From: Pseudomonas koreensis | GTDB lineage: Bacteria > Pseudomonadota > Gammaproteobacteria > Pseudomonadales > Pseudomonadaceae | Assembly (NCBI RefSeq): GCF_025447595.1 | Contig: NZ_JAOEJU010000001.1 | Span: 124,001-188,000, forward strand | Length of the DNA: 64,000 nt | Reading direction: 5' to 3' | In this document: positions 29,233 through 37,324 of the stretch, in pieces | How the letters are laid out: each line of letters opens with the position of its first letter | Position numbering within the stretch: the stretch's first letter is position 1 | Notes under the pieces: model-generated | Seen by the model: the letters and a program-made list of their open reading frames with translations, nothing else | The model's database searches: none | What the model was told of the DNA's origin: nothing | Made by a program: the position numbers and the translations under genes

Positions 29233-30240
29233 ATGAGTTTCCAGATCGCACTGAATTTCGAAGACGGGGTGACCCGTTTCATCGAGGCCTCGGGCCACGA
29301 AACCGTTGCCGACGCGGCGTACCGCCAGGGCATCAACATCCCGCTGGACTGCCGCGACGGCGCCTGCGGCACCTGCAAATGTTTCGCCGAGGCCGGGCGT
29401 TACGACATGGGCGACAACTTCATCGAAGACGCCCTGAGTGAAGACGAACTGGCCCAGGGTTACGTCCTGACCTGCCAGATGCGCGCCGAAAGCGACTGCG
29501 TGGTGCGGGTGCCGGCGGGCTCGCAGGTGTGCAAGACCGAACAGGCAAGTTTTCAGGCGTCGATCAGCGATGTTCGTCAGCTCTCCGAGAGCACCATCGC
29601 GTTGTCGCTCAAGGGCGAATCCCTGAGCAAACTGGCGTTCCTGCCGGGGCAATACGTCAATCTGCAAGTGCCGGGCAGCGAGCAATCCCGCGCTTATTCC
29701 TTCAGCTCGCTGCAGAAGAACGGCGAGGTCAGTTTCTTGATCCGCAATGTCCCCGGCGGCTTGATGAGCAGCTTCCTCACCGGGCTGGCCAAGGCCGGCG
29801 ACAGCCTGAATCTGGCCGGGCCGCTGGGCAGTTTTTACCTGCGCGAGATCAAGCGTCCGTTGCTTTTGTTGGCCGGCGGCACCGGGCTGGCGCCGTTCAC
29901 GGCGATGCTCGAGAAAATCGCCGAGCAGGGCAGCGAGCACCCGGTTCACCTGATCTACGGCGTGACCAACGATTTCGATCTGGTCGAGCTTGACCGCCTC
30001 GAAGCCTTCGCCGCGCGCATCCCGAATTTCAGCTTCGGTGCCTGCGTGGCCAATCCGCAGAGCCTGCACCCGCTCAAGGGCTACGTCACCCAGCACATCG
30101 AGCCGCGCCACCTCAACGAAGGCGATGTCGACGTGTACCTGTGCGGCCCGCCGCCGATGGTCGAGGCCGTCAGCCAGTACATCCGCGAGCAGGGCATCAC
30201 GCCGGCGAACTTCTACTACGAGAAATTCGCGGCGGCCTGA
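29233..30240 (+). CDS. benC: Benzoate 1,2-dioxygenase electron-transfer component (reductase)
   Basis: A 335-aa NADH:acceptor reductase that passes electrons to BenAB. The N-terminal plant-type 2Fe-2S ferredoxin domain carries 'CRDGACGTCKCF' with a later Cys in 'LTCQM'. It is followed by the FAD domain ('RAYSFSS' contact) and the NAD domain ('LLLLAGGTGLAPF' and 'VYLCGPPPMVEAV'). A GAGG ribosome site precedes the ATG, 46 bp after benB. Confidence 0.95.
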   Translation: MSFQIALNFEDGVTRFIEASGHETVADAAYRQGINIPLDCRDGACGTCKCFAEAGRYDMGDNFIEDALSEDELAQGYVLTCQMRAESDCVVRVPAGSQVCKTEQASFQASISDVRQLSESTIALSLKGESLSKLAFLPGQYVNLQVPGSEQSRAYSFSSLQKNGEVSFLIRNVPGGLMSSFLTGLAKAGDSLNLAGPLGSFYLREIKRPLLLLAGGTGLAPFTAMLEKIAEQGSEHPVHLIYGVTNDFDLVELDRLEAFAARIPNFSFGACVANPQSLHPLKGYVTQHIEPRHLNEGDVDVYLCGPPPMVEAVSQYIREQGITPANFYYEKFAAA

Positions 30241-30267
30241 GTTTTCTTTCTGAATTGCGAGGTTGTC

Positions 30268-31029
30268 ATGAGCAACAGATTCGCCAACAAGGTCGCGCTG
30301 GTCACCGGCGCGGCGCAGGGCATCGGTCGCCGGGTGTGCGAGCGATTGCTGGAGGAGGGCGCGCAGGTCATTGCCGTCGACCGCTCCGAACTGGTTCACG
30401 AACTGCAAGGCGAGGGTGTGCTGTCGCTGACCGCCGATCTTGAGCAATACGCTGATTGCGCCCGGGTGATGAGCGCCGCCGTCGATACGTTCGGGCGCCT
30501 GGATGTGCTGGTCAACAACGTCGGCGGCACCATCTGGGCCAAGCCGTTCGAGCACTACGAAGTCGAGCAGATCGAGGCCGAAGTGCGCCGTTCGCTGTTC
30601 CCGACGCTGTGGTGCTGTCACGCCGCATTGCCGTACATGCTCAAGCAGGGGCGCGGCGCGATCGTCAATGTGTCGTCGATTGCGACCCGCAGCCTGAACC
30701 GCGTCCCGTATGGCGCGGCCAAGGGTGGGATCAATGCACTGACTGCCTGCCTGGCATTCGAAAATGCCGAGCGCGGGATCCGGGTCAACGCCACCGCGCC
30801 CGGCGGCACCGAAGCGCCGCCCCGGCGTATCCCGCGTAACACCGCCGAACAGTCTGCGCAGGAGCAGGCCTGGTATCAGGAAATCGTCGCGCAAACCCTC
30901 GATAGCAGCCTGATGAAACGCTACGGAACCATTGACGAACAGGTCGGCGCGATCCTGTTTCTCGCCTCGGACGACGCCTCCTACATCACCGGTGTAACCC
31001 TGCCGGTCGGTGGCGGTGACCTCGGTTGA
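30268..31029 (+). CDS. benD: 1,6-dihydroxycyclohexa-2,4-diene-1-carboxylate dehydrogenase
   Basis: A 253-aa short-chain dehydrogenase. The cofactor site TGAAQGIG, the 'NNVGG' motif, the catalytic Ser in 'IVNVSSIATRS' and the 'YGAAK' Tyr-Lys pair are all present. It oxidises and decarboxylates the benzoate diol to catechol with NAD+. It follows benC by 27 bp. Its presence distinguishes a benzoate operon from an anthranilate one, which needs no diol dehydrogenase. Confidence 0.94.
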   Translation: MSNRFANKVALVTGAAQGIGRRVCERLLEEGAQVIAVDRSELVHELQGEGVLSLTADLEQYADCARVMSAAVDTFGRLDVLVNNVGGTIWAKPFEHYEVEQIEAEVRRSLFPTLWCCHAALPYMLKQGRGAIVNVSSIATRSLNRVPYGAAKGGINALTACLAFENAERGIRVNATAPGGTEAPPRRIPRNTAEQSAQEQAWYQEIVAQTLDSSLMKRYGTIDEQVGAILFLASDDASYITGVTLPVGGGDLG

Positions 31030-31051
31030 TCACGCTTGATTGGACACTGAA

Positions 31052-32173
31052 ATGAACCGGATCCTGATTGAAAACCTGTCGGCGATCATCGTCGACCTGC
31101 CGACCATCCGCCCGCACAAACTGGCGATGCACACGATGCAGAACCAGACGCTGGTGATCCTGCGCCTGCGTTGCAGCGACGGTATCGAGGGCATTGGCGA
31201 AGCTACCACCATCGGCGGCCTGGCCTACGGCTATGAAAGCCCGGAAAGCATCAAGGCCAACATCGACGCGCACCTGGCGCCGGCGCTGATCGGCCTGGAC
31301 GCGGACAACATCAACGCCGCCATGCAGAAGCTCGACAAGATCGCCAAGGGCAACACCTTCGCCAAGTCCGGCATCGAGAGCGCATTGCTGGATGCCCATG
31401 GCAAACGCCTCGGCCTGCCGGTGAGCGAACTGCTCGGTGGCCGGGTCCGCGACAGCCTCGAAGTGGCCTGGACCCTGGCCAGCGGCGACACCGCCGGCGA
31501 CATCGCCGAGGCCGAGCAAATGCTGGAAGCGCGGCGGCACCGGATCTTCAAACTGAAGATCGGCGCCAACCCGCTGGAGCAGGATCTGAAGCACGTGGTG
31601 GCGATCAAGAAAGCCCTGGGCGAGCGCGCCAGTGTGCGGGTCGACGTCAACCAGTACTGGGACGAATCCCAGGCGATTCGCGGCTGTCAGGTGCTCGGCG
31701 ACAACGGCATCGATCTGATCGAGCAGCCGATCTCGCGGGTCAATCGTTCCGGGCAGATTCGCCTGAACCAGCGCAGCCCGGCGCCGATCATGGCCGATGA
31801 ATCGATCGAAAGCGTGGAGGACGCGTTCAGCCTCGCTGCCGACGGCGCCGCCAGCGTATTCGCCCTGAAGATCGCCAAGAACGGCGGGCCGCGCGCCGTG
31901 TTGCGCACCGCGCAAATCGCCGAAGCCGCCGGCATCGCTTTGTATGGCGGCACCATGCTCGAAGGTTCCGTCGGCACCCTGGCCTCGGCCCATGCGTTTC
32001 TCACGCTCAGGCAATTGACCTGGGACACCGAGCTGTTCGGTCCGCTGTTACTGACCGAAGACATCGTCACCGAGCGCCCGCAATACCGCGACTTTCAGCT
32101 GCACATTCCACGCACCCCGGGCCTGGGCCTGACGCTGGATGAAGAGCGTCTGGCGCGTTTTCGCCGGCACTGA
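31052..32173 (+). CDS. catB: Muconate cycloisomerase
   Basis: A 373-aa enolase-superfamily enzyme that converts cis,cis-muconate to (+)-muconolactone using Mn2+. The KxK catalytic pair is in 'RIFKLKIG', metal ligands are in 'VDVNQYWD', 'LIEQPI' and 'ADESIES', and the capping domain is N-terminal. ATG 31052 is preferred to TTG 31040. It starts 22 bp after benD, so the cat genes appear to be transcribed with ben rather than from a separate CatR-controlled promoter. Confidence 0.95.
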   Translation: MNRILIENLSAIIVDLPTIRPHKLAMHTMQNQTLVILRLRCSDGIEGIGEATTIGGLAYGYESPESIKANIDAHLAPALIGLDADNINAAMQKLDKIAKGNTFAKSGIESALLDAHGKRLGLPVSELLGGRVRDSLEVAWTLASGDTAGDIAEAEQMLEARRHRIFKLKIGANPLEQDLKHVVAIKKALGERASVRVDVNQYWDESQAIRGCQVLGDNGIDLIEQPISRVNRSGQIRLNQRSPAPIMADESIESVEDAFSLAADGAASVFALKIAKNGGPRAVLRTAQIAEAAGIALYGGTMLEGSVGTLASAHAFLTLRQLTWDTELFGPLLLTEDIVTERPQYRDFQLHIPRTPGLGLTLDEERLARFRRH

Positions 32174-32191
32174 TTCCCCAAGGAGAACGCC

Positions 32192-32482
32192 ATGCTGTTC
32201 CACGTAAAAATGACCGTGAAATTGCCCGCCGACATGGACCCGGCCGTTGCCACAAAGCTCAAGGCCGACGAGAAGGAACTCGCCCAGCGCCTGCAACGCG
32301 AAGGCCAGTGGCGCCACCTCTGGCGTATCGCCGGGCACTACGCCAATTACAGCGTGTTCGACGTGCCCAGCGTCGAAGCGCTGCACGACACCCTGATGTT
32401 GCTGCCGCTGTTTCCCTACATGGAAATCGAGATCGACGGCCTCTGCCGCCATCCCTCGTCGATCCACGCCGACGACCGCTGA
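32192..32482 (+). CDS. catC: Muconolactone Delta-isomerase
   Basis: A 96-aa protein, the normal length for CatC, starting MLFHVKMTVKLPADMDPA with the family 'LQREGQWRHLWRIAGHYANYSVFDV' centre and the 'PLFPYMEIEIDGLCRHPSS' end. It isomerises muconolactone to 3-oxoadipate enol-lactone as a decamer. AAGGAG lies upstream; it sits 18 bp after catB. Confidence 0.97.
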   Translation: MLFHVKMTVKLPADMDPAVATKLKADEKELAQRLQREGQWRHLWRIAGHYANYSVFDVPSVEALHDTLMLLPLFPYMEIEIDGLCRHPSSIHADDR

Positions 32483-32500
32483 GCCCGGACTCGCCCCCAC

Positions 32501-32508
32501 AACAACAA
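32501..32508 (+). promoter_or_regulatory. Hfq/Crc-type CA motif upstream of catA
   Basis: AACAACAA lies just 5' of GATGAGG and 15 nt before the catA ATG, matching AANAANAA exactly. Confidence 0.55.
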
Positions 32509-32523
32509 GATGAGGTGAACACC

Positions 32524-33438
32524 ATGACCGTGAAGATTGCCCACACTGCCGAACTGCAAAAGTTCTTCGAAGAAGCCGCCGGTTTTGCCAACGATGGCGG
32601 CAGCTCGCGCTTGAAAACCATCGTTCTGCGGGTGTTGCAGGACACCGCCCGGATCATCGAAGACCTTGAGATCAGCGAAGACGAATTCTGGAAAGCCGTC
32701 GATTACCTCAACCGTCTGGGCGGCCGCTCGGAAGCCGGGTTGCTGGTGGCCGGTCTAGGCCTCGAACACTTTCTCGACCTGCTGCAGGACGCCAAGGATG
32801 CGCAAATCGGCTTGACCGGCGGCACGCCGCGCACCATCGAAGGCCCGTTATACGTGGCCGGCGCGCCGCTGTACGAAGGTGAATGCCGGATGGACGACGG
32901 CAGCGAGGAGGCTGTCGCCACGCTGATGTTGCTTGAAGGCCAGGTGTTCGACCCACAGGGCAAGCCGCTGGCCGGCGCCACGGTCGACCTGTGGCACGCC
33001 AACACCAAGGGCACTTATTCGTTCTTCGACCAGAGCCAGTCCGAGTACAACCTGCGCCGCCGCATCATCACCGACGCCGAAGGCCGCTACCGCGCCCGCA
33101 GCATCGTGCCCTCCGGTTATGGCTGCGACCCGCAAGGCCCGACCCAGGAATGCCTGAACCTGCTCGGCCGCCACGGCCAGCGTCCGGCTCATATTCATTT
33201 CTTCATTTGCGCACCGGGGCATCGGCACCTGACGACGCAGATCAATCTGTCGGGAGACAAATACCTGTGGGATGACTTTGCGTACGCGACGCGTGAAGGG
33301 TTGGTCGGCGAGGTCAAGTTTCTGGAGGATGTAGCGGGACGCCGAGCCGAATTGAAGTTCGACTTCCAGTTGCAGCAGGCGCCGGATGCGGCGGCGCAGC
33401 AGCGCAGTCAACGGCCACGGGCGTTGCAGGACGCCTGA
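32524..33438 (+). CDS. catA: Catechol 1,2-dioxygenase
   Basis: A 304-aa intradiol dioxygenase that cleaves catechol to cis,cis-muconate. The Fe(III) ligands can be placed: Tyr in 'EGPLYVAGAPLYEGE', Tyr in 'SIVPSGYGCD', and two His in 'RPAHIHFFICAPGHRHLTTQ'. The N-terminal helical dimerisation domain (TAELQKFFEEAAGF) is normal. A GAGG site precedes the ATG. It is the last gene of ben-cat and is followed by a strong terminator. Confidence 0.96.
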   Translation: MTVKIAHTAELQKFFEEAAGFANDGGSSRLKTIVLRVLQDTARIIEDLEISEDEFWKAVDYLNRLGGRSEAGLLVAGLGLEHFLDLLQDAKDAQIGLTGGTPRTIEGPLYVAGAPLYEGECRMDDGSEEAVATLMLLEGQVFDPQGKPLAGATVDLWHANTKGTYSFFDQSQSEYNLRRRIITDAEGRYRARSIVPSGYGCDPQGPTQECLNLLGRHGQRPAHIHFFICAPGHRHLTTQINLSGDKYLWDDFAYATREGLVGEVKFLEDVAGRRAELKFDFQLQQAPDAAAQQRSQRPRALQDA

Positions 33439-33464
33439 GTCAACAGGTCTGATCGGATTGGCGG

Positions 33465-33488
33465 AACTGCGCAAGAAGTTGCGCAGTT
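33465..33488. repeat. Perfect hairpin, first copy of a 20-bp repeat after catA
   Basis: AACTGCGCAA and TTGCGCAGTT form a perfect 10-bp stem around GAAG. The core CTGCGCAAGAAGTTGCGCAG recurs twice more at 33550-33569 (with two mismatches) and inverted at 33572-33591. No T-run follows this copy, so it may be an mRNA 3'-end structure or a protein-binding site. Confidence 0.7.
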
Positions 33489-33547
33489 GCCCGTAATAAA
33501 ATCGCGGTAAAAACCGCTACAGGCCACGCCGATCAAAGCCTCCAGCC

Positions 33548-33597
33548 AAGTGCGCAAGAAGTTGCACAGTACTGCGCAACTTCTTGCGCACTTTTTT
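33548..33597 (+). terminator. Rho-independent terminator of the ben-cat operon, built from inverted 20-bp repeats
   Basis: AAGTGCGCAAGAAGTTGC (33548-33565) pairs perfectly over 18 bp with its complement at 33576-33593 around a 10-nt loop, with T residues at the end of the stem. The long stem is far stronger than a usual terminator and consists of two inverted copies of the repeat seen at 33465. Confidence 0.75.
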
Positions 33598-33675
33598 GCT
33601 GTTTCCTACAGAAAAAAACGAAAACTTCCCACGTCAATTTCATAAACCTTTGATCGGTAACGACCATGTAACTGC

Positions 33676-33691
33676 TGGCACGACTTTTGTT
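33676..33691 (+). promoter_or_regulatory. Candidate sigma54 promoter for hcp
   Basis: TGGCACGACTTTTGTT fits the -24/-12 consensus TGGCAC-N5-TTGC closely, with GG at 33677-33678, correct 10-bp spacing, and GT instead of GC at the -12 element. It is 70 bp upstream of the hcp ATG. Orphan hcp genes in Pseudomonas are often RpoN-dependent. The -12 mismatch lowers confidence. Confidence 0.45.
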
Positions 33692-33759
33692 AACTCCTTT
33701 GCCACCTGGACAGGCAATCACGCCGTCCGGTCCTGTCTTTTGAGCAAGGAGCACACCCC

Positions 33760-34275
33760 ATGGCAACACCAGCGTACATGTCGGTTGCCGGCGAAAAACA
33801 AGGCCTGATCACTGCCGGCGCCTTCACTGCCGACTCCGTTGGCAACACCTACCAGGAAGGTCACGAAGACCAGGTCATGGTTCAGGCGTTTACCCACGAC
33901 GTGATCATCCCGCGTGACCCGCAATCCGGTCAGCCAACCGGTCAGCGCGTTCACAAGCCAGTTGTGATCACCAAGGTCTACGACAAGGCTTCGCCACTGC
34001 TGCAAGCAGCACTGACTTCCGGCGAGCGCATGAGCGAAATCGTTATCCAGTGGTACCGCACTTCGGCGCAAGGCACCCAAGAGCACTACTACACCACCAA
34101 ACTGGAAGACGCGATCATCGTCGCCATCAACAACAAAATGCACAACTGCCAGGATCCAGGCAACGCGCACTTCACCCACCTGGAAGAAGTGCAGTTCACC
34201 TACCGCAAAATCACCTGGACCCACGAAGTCTCCGGTACTTCGGGTTCCGATGACTGGCGTGCTCCAGTCGTTTAA
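33760..34275 (+). CDS. hcp: Type VI secretion tube protein Hcp
   Basis: A 171-aa Hcp that forms hexameric rings of the T6SS inner tube and is itself exported. The N-terminus 'MATPAYMSVAGEKQGLITAG' and the middle 'HKPVVITKVYDKASPLL' and 'EHYYTTKLEDAIIVAI' match the Hcp group that travels with VgrG/Rhs islands. No structural T6SS genes (tss) are present, so this is an orphan effector locus served by a machine encoded elsewhere. A hairpin follows the gene. Confidence 0.95.
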   Translation: MATPAYMSVAGEKQGLITAGAFTADSVGNTYQEGHEDQVMVQAFTHDVIIPRDPQSGQPTGQRVHKPVVITKVYDKASPLLQAALTSGERMSEIVIQWYRTSAQGTQEHYYTTKLEDAIIVAINNKMHNCQDPGNAHFTHLEEVQFTYRKITWTHEVSGTSGSDDWRAPVV

Positions 34276-34297
34276 TCGCGGCTGATGGTTGTACCGT

Positions 34298-34333
34298 CTC
34301 GGCCAGCGCTGCTGGCCGAGATCATGAGTTTTT
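34298..34333 (+). terminator. Hairpin between hcp and vgrG
   Basis: CTCGGCCAGC (34298-34307) and GCTGGCCGAG (34311-34320) form a perfect 10-bp stem followed after a few bases by TTTTT. A second hairpin (CAGATC/GATCTG, 34349-34366) follows. It probably gives partial termination, so hcp is expressed above vgrG. Confidence 0.5.
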
Positions 34334-34399
34334 AAAGATTTTTTCCGCCAGATCCTTAGCGATCTGACGGCGTCGCAGCACTGTGCGAGGGACAAGGGA

Positions 34400-37324
34400 A
34401 TGTTCTCACCGGCCAACCAGCCTCATTTCAATCTGACCATCGATGGCGCGGACAGCGACTTTCAGGTCCTGTCGTTCACCGGTCGGGAAGCCCTCAACAC
34501 CCCCTTCGAATTCGAGCTGGAACTGGTCAGCGAAAAGGCCTCGATCAACCTCGAAAGCCTGCTGCACAAACTGGCGTTTCTTCAACTGTCGCCGAGCAGC
34601 ACCGGGATCCACGGGCTGATCTACAGCATCGCCCAGGGCGAGGCGGGCAAGCGCCTGACCCGCTACAGGATTTCCCTGCGACCGCAGCTTTCGTATCTCG
34701 CGCACCGCTTCAACCAGCGCATCTTTCAGCAGATGACCGTGCAGCAGATCATCAGCCAGGTGCTGGAAGAACACGGCATTCTGGCCAGCGATTACCACTT
34801 CCAGCTGAGCGCGATCTATCCCGAGCGTGTCTACTGCACGCAGTACGACGAAAGTGACCTGCATTTCGTCCAGCGCTTGTGCGAAGAAGAAGGCATTCAC
34901 TACCACTTCCAGCACACCGCCAGCGGCCACAAACTGACCTTTGGCGATGACCAGACGGTGTTCCCGAAACTCGCGCCGGTGGCCTATCAGCAGGACTCCG
35001 GACTTGTGGCGGACAAACCGGTGGTCAAGCGTTTCGGCCTGCGTATTGCCACCCGCACCAGCCGCACCACGCGGCGCGATTACGACTTCGTCAAACCGAA
35101 GATCGAGCTGGAAAGCGACGGCAAAAGCAGCGCCCAGCCGGACCTGGAAGATTACGATTACCCGGGCCGTTTCGTGGATCGCGAGCGTGGCAAGCACCTG
35201 GCCAACCGCAACCTCGAACGCCATCGCAGCGACTACCGCCTGGCTGAGGGCAACAGCGACCAGCCGATCCTGGTCACCGGGCATTTTCTGGCCCTGACCG
35301 ACCACGCCAATCCGACGTGGAACGACCTGTGGCTGCTCACTGAAATCTTCCACGAAGGCAAGCAGCCGCAAGTGCTGGAAGAGTCGGTGACCAGCGACAC
35401 CACTGACCTGAAGGACGATTTCCATCAGGGCTATCGCAACCGCTTCAACGCGATCCCGTGGGACGTGCCGTACCGTCCGCCGCTGGACCACCTGAAGCCC
35501 AAAGTCCTCGGTTCGCAAAGCGCCGTGGTCACCGGCCCCGAAGGCGAAGAGATCTTCTGCGACCAGTACGGCCGGGTAAAGGTGCAGTTCTTCTGGGACC
35601 GTGAAGGCCAGCACGACGACAAGACCACCTGCTGGATGCGCGTGGCCTCCAGTTGGGCCGCCGAAACCTTCGGTTCGATCAATATTCCGCGGGTCGGCAT
35701 GGAAGTGCTGATCACCTTCCTCGAAGGCGATCCCGACCAGCCGCTGATCACCGGTTGCCTGTACCACGGTGCCAACCTGCCGCCGTACAAACTGCCGGAC
35801 TTCAAGACCCTGGCCACGGTCAAGAGCAAGGAATACAAGGGCAGTCGCGCCAACGAACTGCGCATCGATGACACCACCAGTGAAATCAGCATTGCGCTGC
35901 GCAGTGATCATGGTGCGAGTGCGATCAACCTCGGTTACCTGACCCATCCACGTCCTTCAGGTGGGCAGCCACGCGGCGAAGGTTTTGAGTTAAGAACCGA
36001 CCGCCACGGCGCCGTGCGTGCCGGAGCCGGTTTGTTGATTACCACCGAGCCGCGCCCGAACGAATCGAAACACCACAAGGACCTGCCGGAAACCGCCGAA
36101 CGCCTGGCCACTGCCAGCGATCAGCAAGATGGTTTCGCCACACAAGCCAAAGAGCTACAAGCCCAAGAGGCCGGCGACCAGGACGACGTAGCCAAAGCCT
36201 TGCACGCCCAGCACCAAGGCGTGCTCGGCAGCGGCCCGGCAAATCTCACCGCCAACGAATTCCCCGAGTTCACCGAGCCGCATCTGGTGCTCGCCAGTCC
36301 TGCCGGCATCGCCCTGACCACTCCGCGTTCCAGCCATATCGCCACCGGCGAACACCTGGCGCTGAGCAGCACCGGGCACACCAGTTTTTCCATCGGCAAA
36401 CGCCTGCTGGCCAGTGCCAGTCGCGGCATGCGTCTGTTCGTGCAGAGCATGGGCTGGCGGCTGGTGGCGGCGTCCGGCGACATCGACGTCAAGGCGCTCA
36501 AGGACAGCATCAACCTGCTGGCCAAACTCAACATCACCGCCAACGCCGACCGCATCACCATCACCGCCAAGACCGAACTGGTGATCCAGGGCGGCGGCAG
36601 CGCCACGACCTACAACGCCGGCGGCATCACGCACGCCACCAGCGGCCCGTACACCGCCCACGCGGCGAACTTTGCTTACACCGGCGCCAAGAGCCTGGCC
36701 GGCGTGTTCCCGGATCCGCCGAAACCGGGCAAGGGCAATCTCGAACTGTTCAACCAGTACGCCGGGCGACAGGGCATCAAGGACGGCGATTACGAAGTCA
36801 TCGATGCGCTGGGCAAAAGCATCAAGGGCAAGCTCGACGCCAAGGGTTTTGCCAGCGTTGCCGGTGCCGCACCGGGCCCGGCGCGGGTGCTGTTCGGCCA
36901 GGATCCGGCGGACACCTGGAGCGACGGCAGCTACATCGGCAAACCGGAATGGCCGTTGAATCCGCCGGGTGCCGAAGACATTCCGAGTCAGGTGCAGGCC
37001 ATGGTCGCGCAAGCGCTGCCGAGCAAGAACTGGGACTTGTTGGAGAAGGGCAAGGAAATGGCGCAGACAGGGATGGGTGCAATGCAGACCGCGCAAGGTG
37101 CAATGCAAACGGCGCAGCAGGTGAAGGGCGTAGTGCAGGGCGGAGCGGCCGGGCTGCCAAAACTGGCGAATGCGGCATTGCCGAGTGCGTCGGGGATTCT
37201 CGGGGCGGCGAGCAAGAGCGGCAAGTTGCCGACCTTGCCGGCGGTAATGCTTCCGAAGACGCCTATTAATACTTCGGGGCCAGGCCCTGTGGCGAGTTCA
37301 TTGACTGGTGAGGTCTTTTCATGA
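34400..37324 (+). CDS. vgrG: Type VI secretion tip protein VgrG with transthyretin-like adapter
   Basis: A 974-aa spike protein. Residues about 1-500 are the gp27/gp5-like core (SPANQPHFNLTIDGADSDFQVL; 'YCTQYDESDLHFVQRLCEEEGIHYHF'; 'VTGPEGEEIFCDQYGRVKVQFFWDREG' as OB fold). Residues about 500-770 hold the gp5-type repeats and DUF2345. Residues about 780-860 resemble a transthyretin-like domain (DGDYEVIDALGKSIKGKLDAKG). The tail (about 880-974) is low-complexity with MGAMQTAQGAMQTAQQ. Such C-terminal adapters carry dedicated cargo, here presumably the Rhs protein whose gene overlaps by 4 bp (ATGA). Confidence 0.94.
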   Translation: MFSPANQPHFNLTIDGADSDFQVLSFTGREALNTPFEFELELVSEKASINLESLLHKLAFLQLSPSSTGIHGLIYSIAQGEAGKRLTRYRISLRPQLSYLAHRFNQRIFQQMTVQQIISQVLEEHGILASDYHFQLSAIYPERVYCTQYDESDLHFVQRLCEEEGIHYHFQHTASGHKLTFGDDQTVFPKLAPVAYQQDSGLVADKPVVKRFGLRIATRTSRTTRRDYDFVKPKIELESDGKSSAQPDLEDYDYPGRFVDRERGKHLANRNLERHRSDYRLAEGNSDQPILVTGHFLALTDHANPTWNDLWLLTEIFHEGKQPQVLEESVTSDTTDLKDDFHQGYRNRFNAIPWDVPYRPPLDHLKPKVLGSQSAVVTGPEGEEIFCDQYGRVKVQFFWDREGQHDDKTTCWMRVASSWAAETFGSINIPRVGMEVLITFLEGDPDQPLITGCLYHGANLPPYKLPDFKTLATVKSKEYKGSRANELRIDDTTSEISIALRSDHGASAINLGYLTHPRPSGGQPRGEGFELRTDRHGAVRAGAGLLITTEPRPNESKHHKDLPETAERLATASDQQDGFATQAKELQAQEAGDQDDVAKALHAQHQGVLGSGPANLTANEFPEFTEPHLVLASPAGIALTTPRSSHIATGEHLALSSTGHTSFSIGKRLLASASRGMRLFVQSMGWRLVAASGDIDVKALKDSINLLAKLNITANADRITITAKTELVIQGGGSATTYNAGGITHATSGPYTAHAANFAYTGAKSLAGVFPDPPKPGKGNLELFNQYAGRQGIKDGDYEVIDALGKSIKGKLDAKGFASVAGAAPGPARVLFGQDPADTWSDGSYIGKPEWPLNPPGAEDIPSQVQAMVAQALPSKNWDLLEKGKEMAQTGMGAMQTAQGAMQTAQQVKGVVQGGAAGLPKLANAALPSASGILGAASKSGKLPTLPAVMLPKTPINTSGPGPVASSLTGEVFS

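Noticed and set aside
29164..30894. Long open frame on the minus strand opposite benC and benD
   Set aside because: Shadow of two strongly recognised genes; no motif of its own.
34406..35947. Minus-strand open frame of about 510 codons opposite vgrG
   Set aside because: Shadow of vgrG in high-GC DNA.
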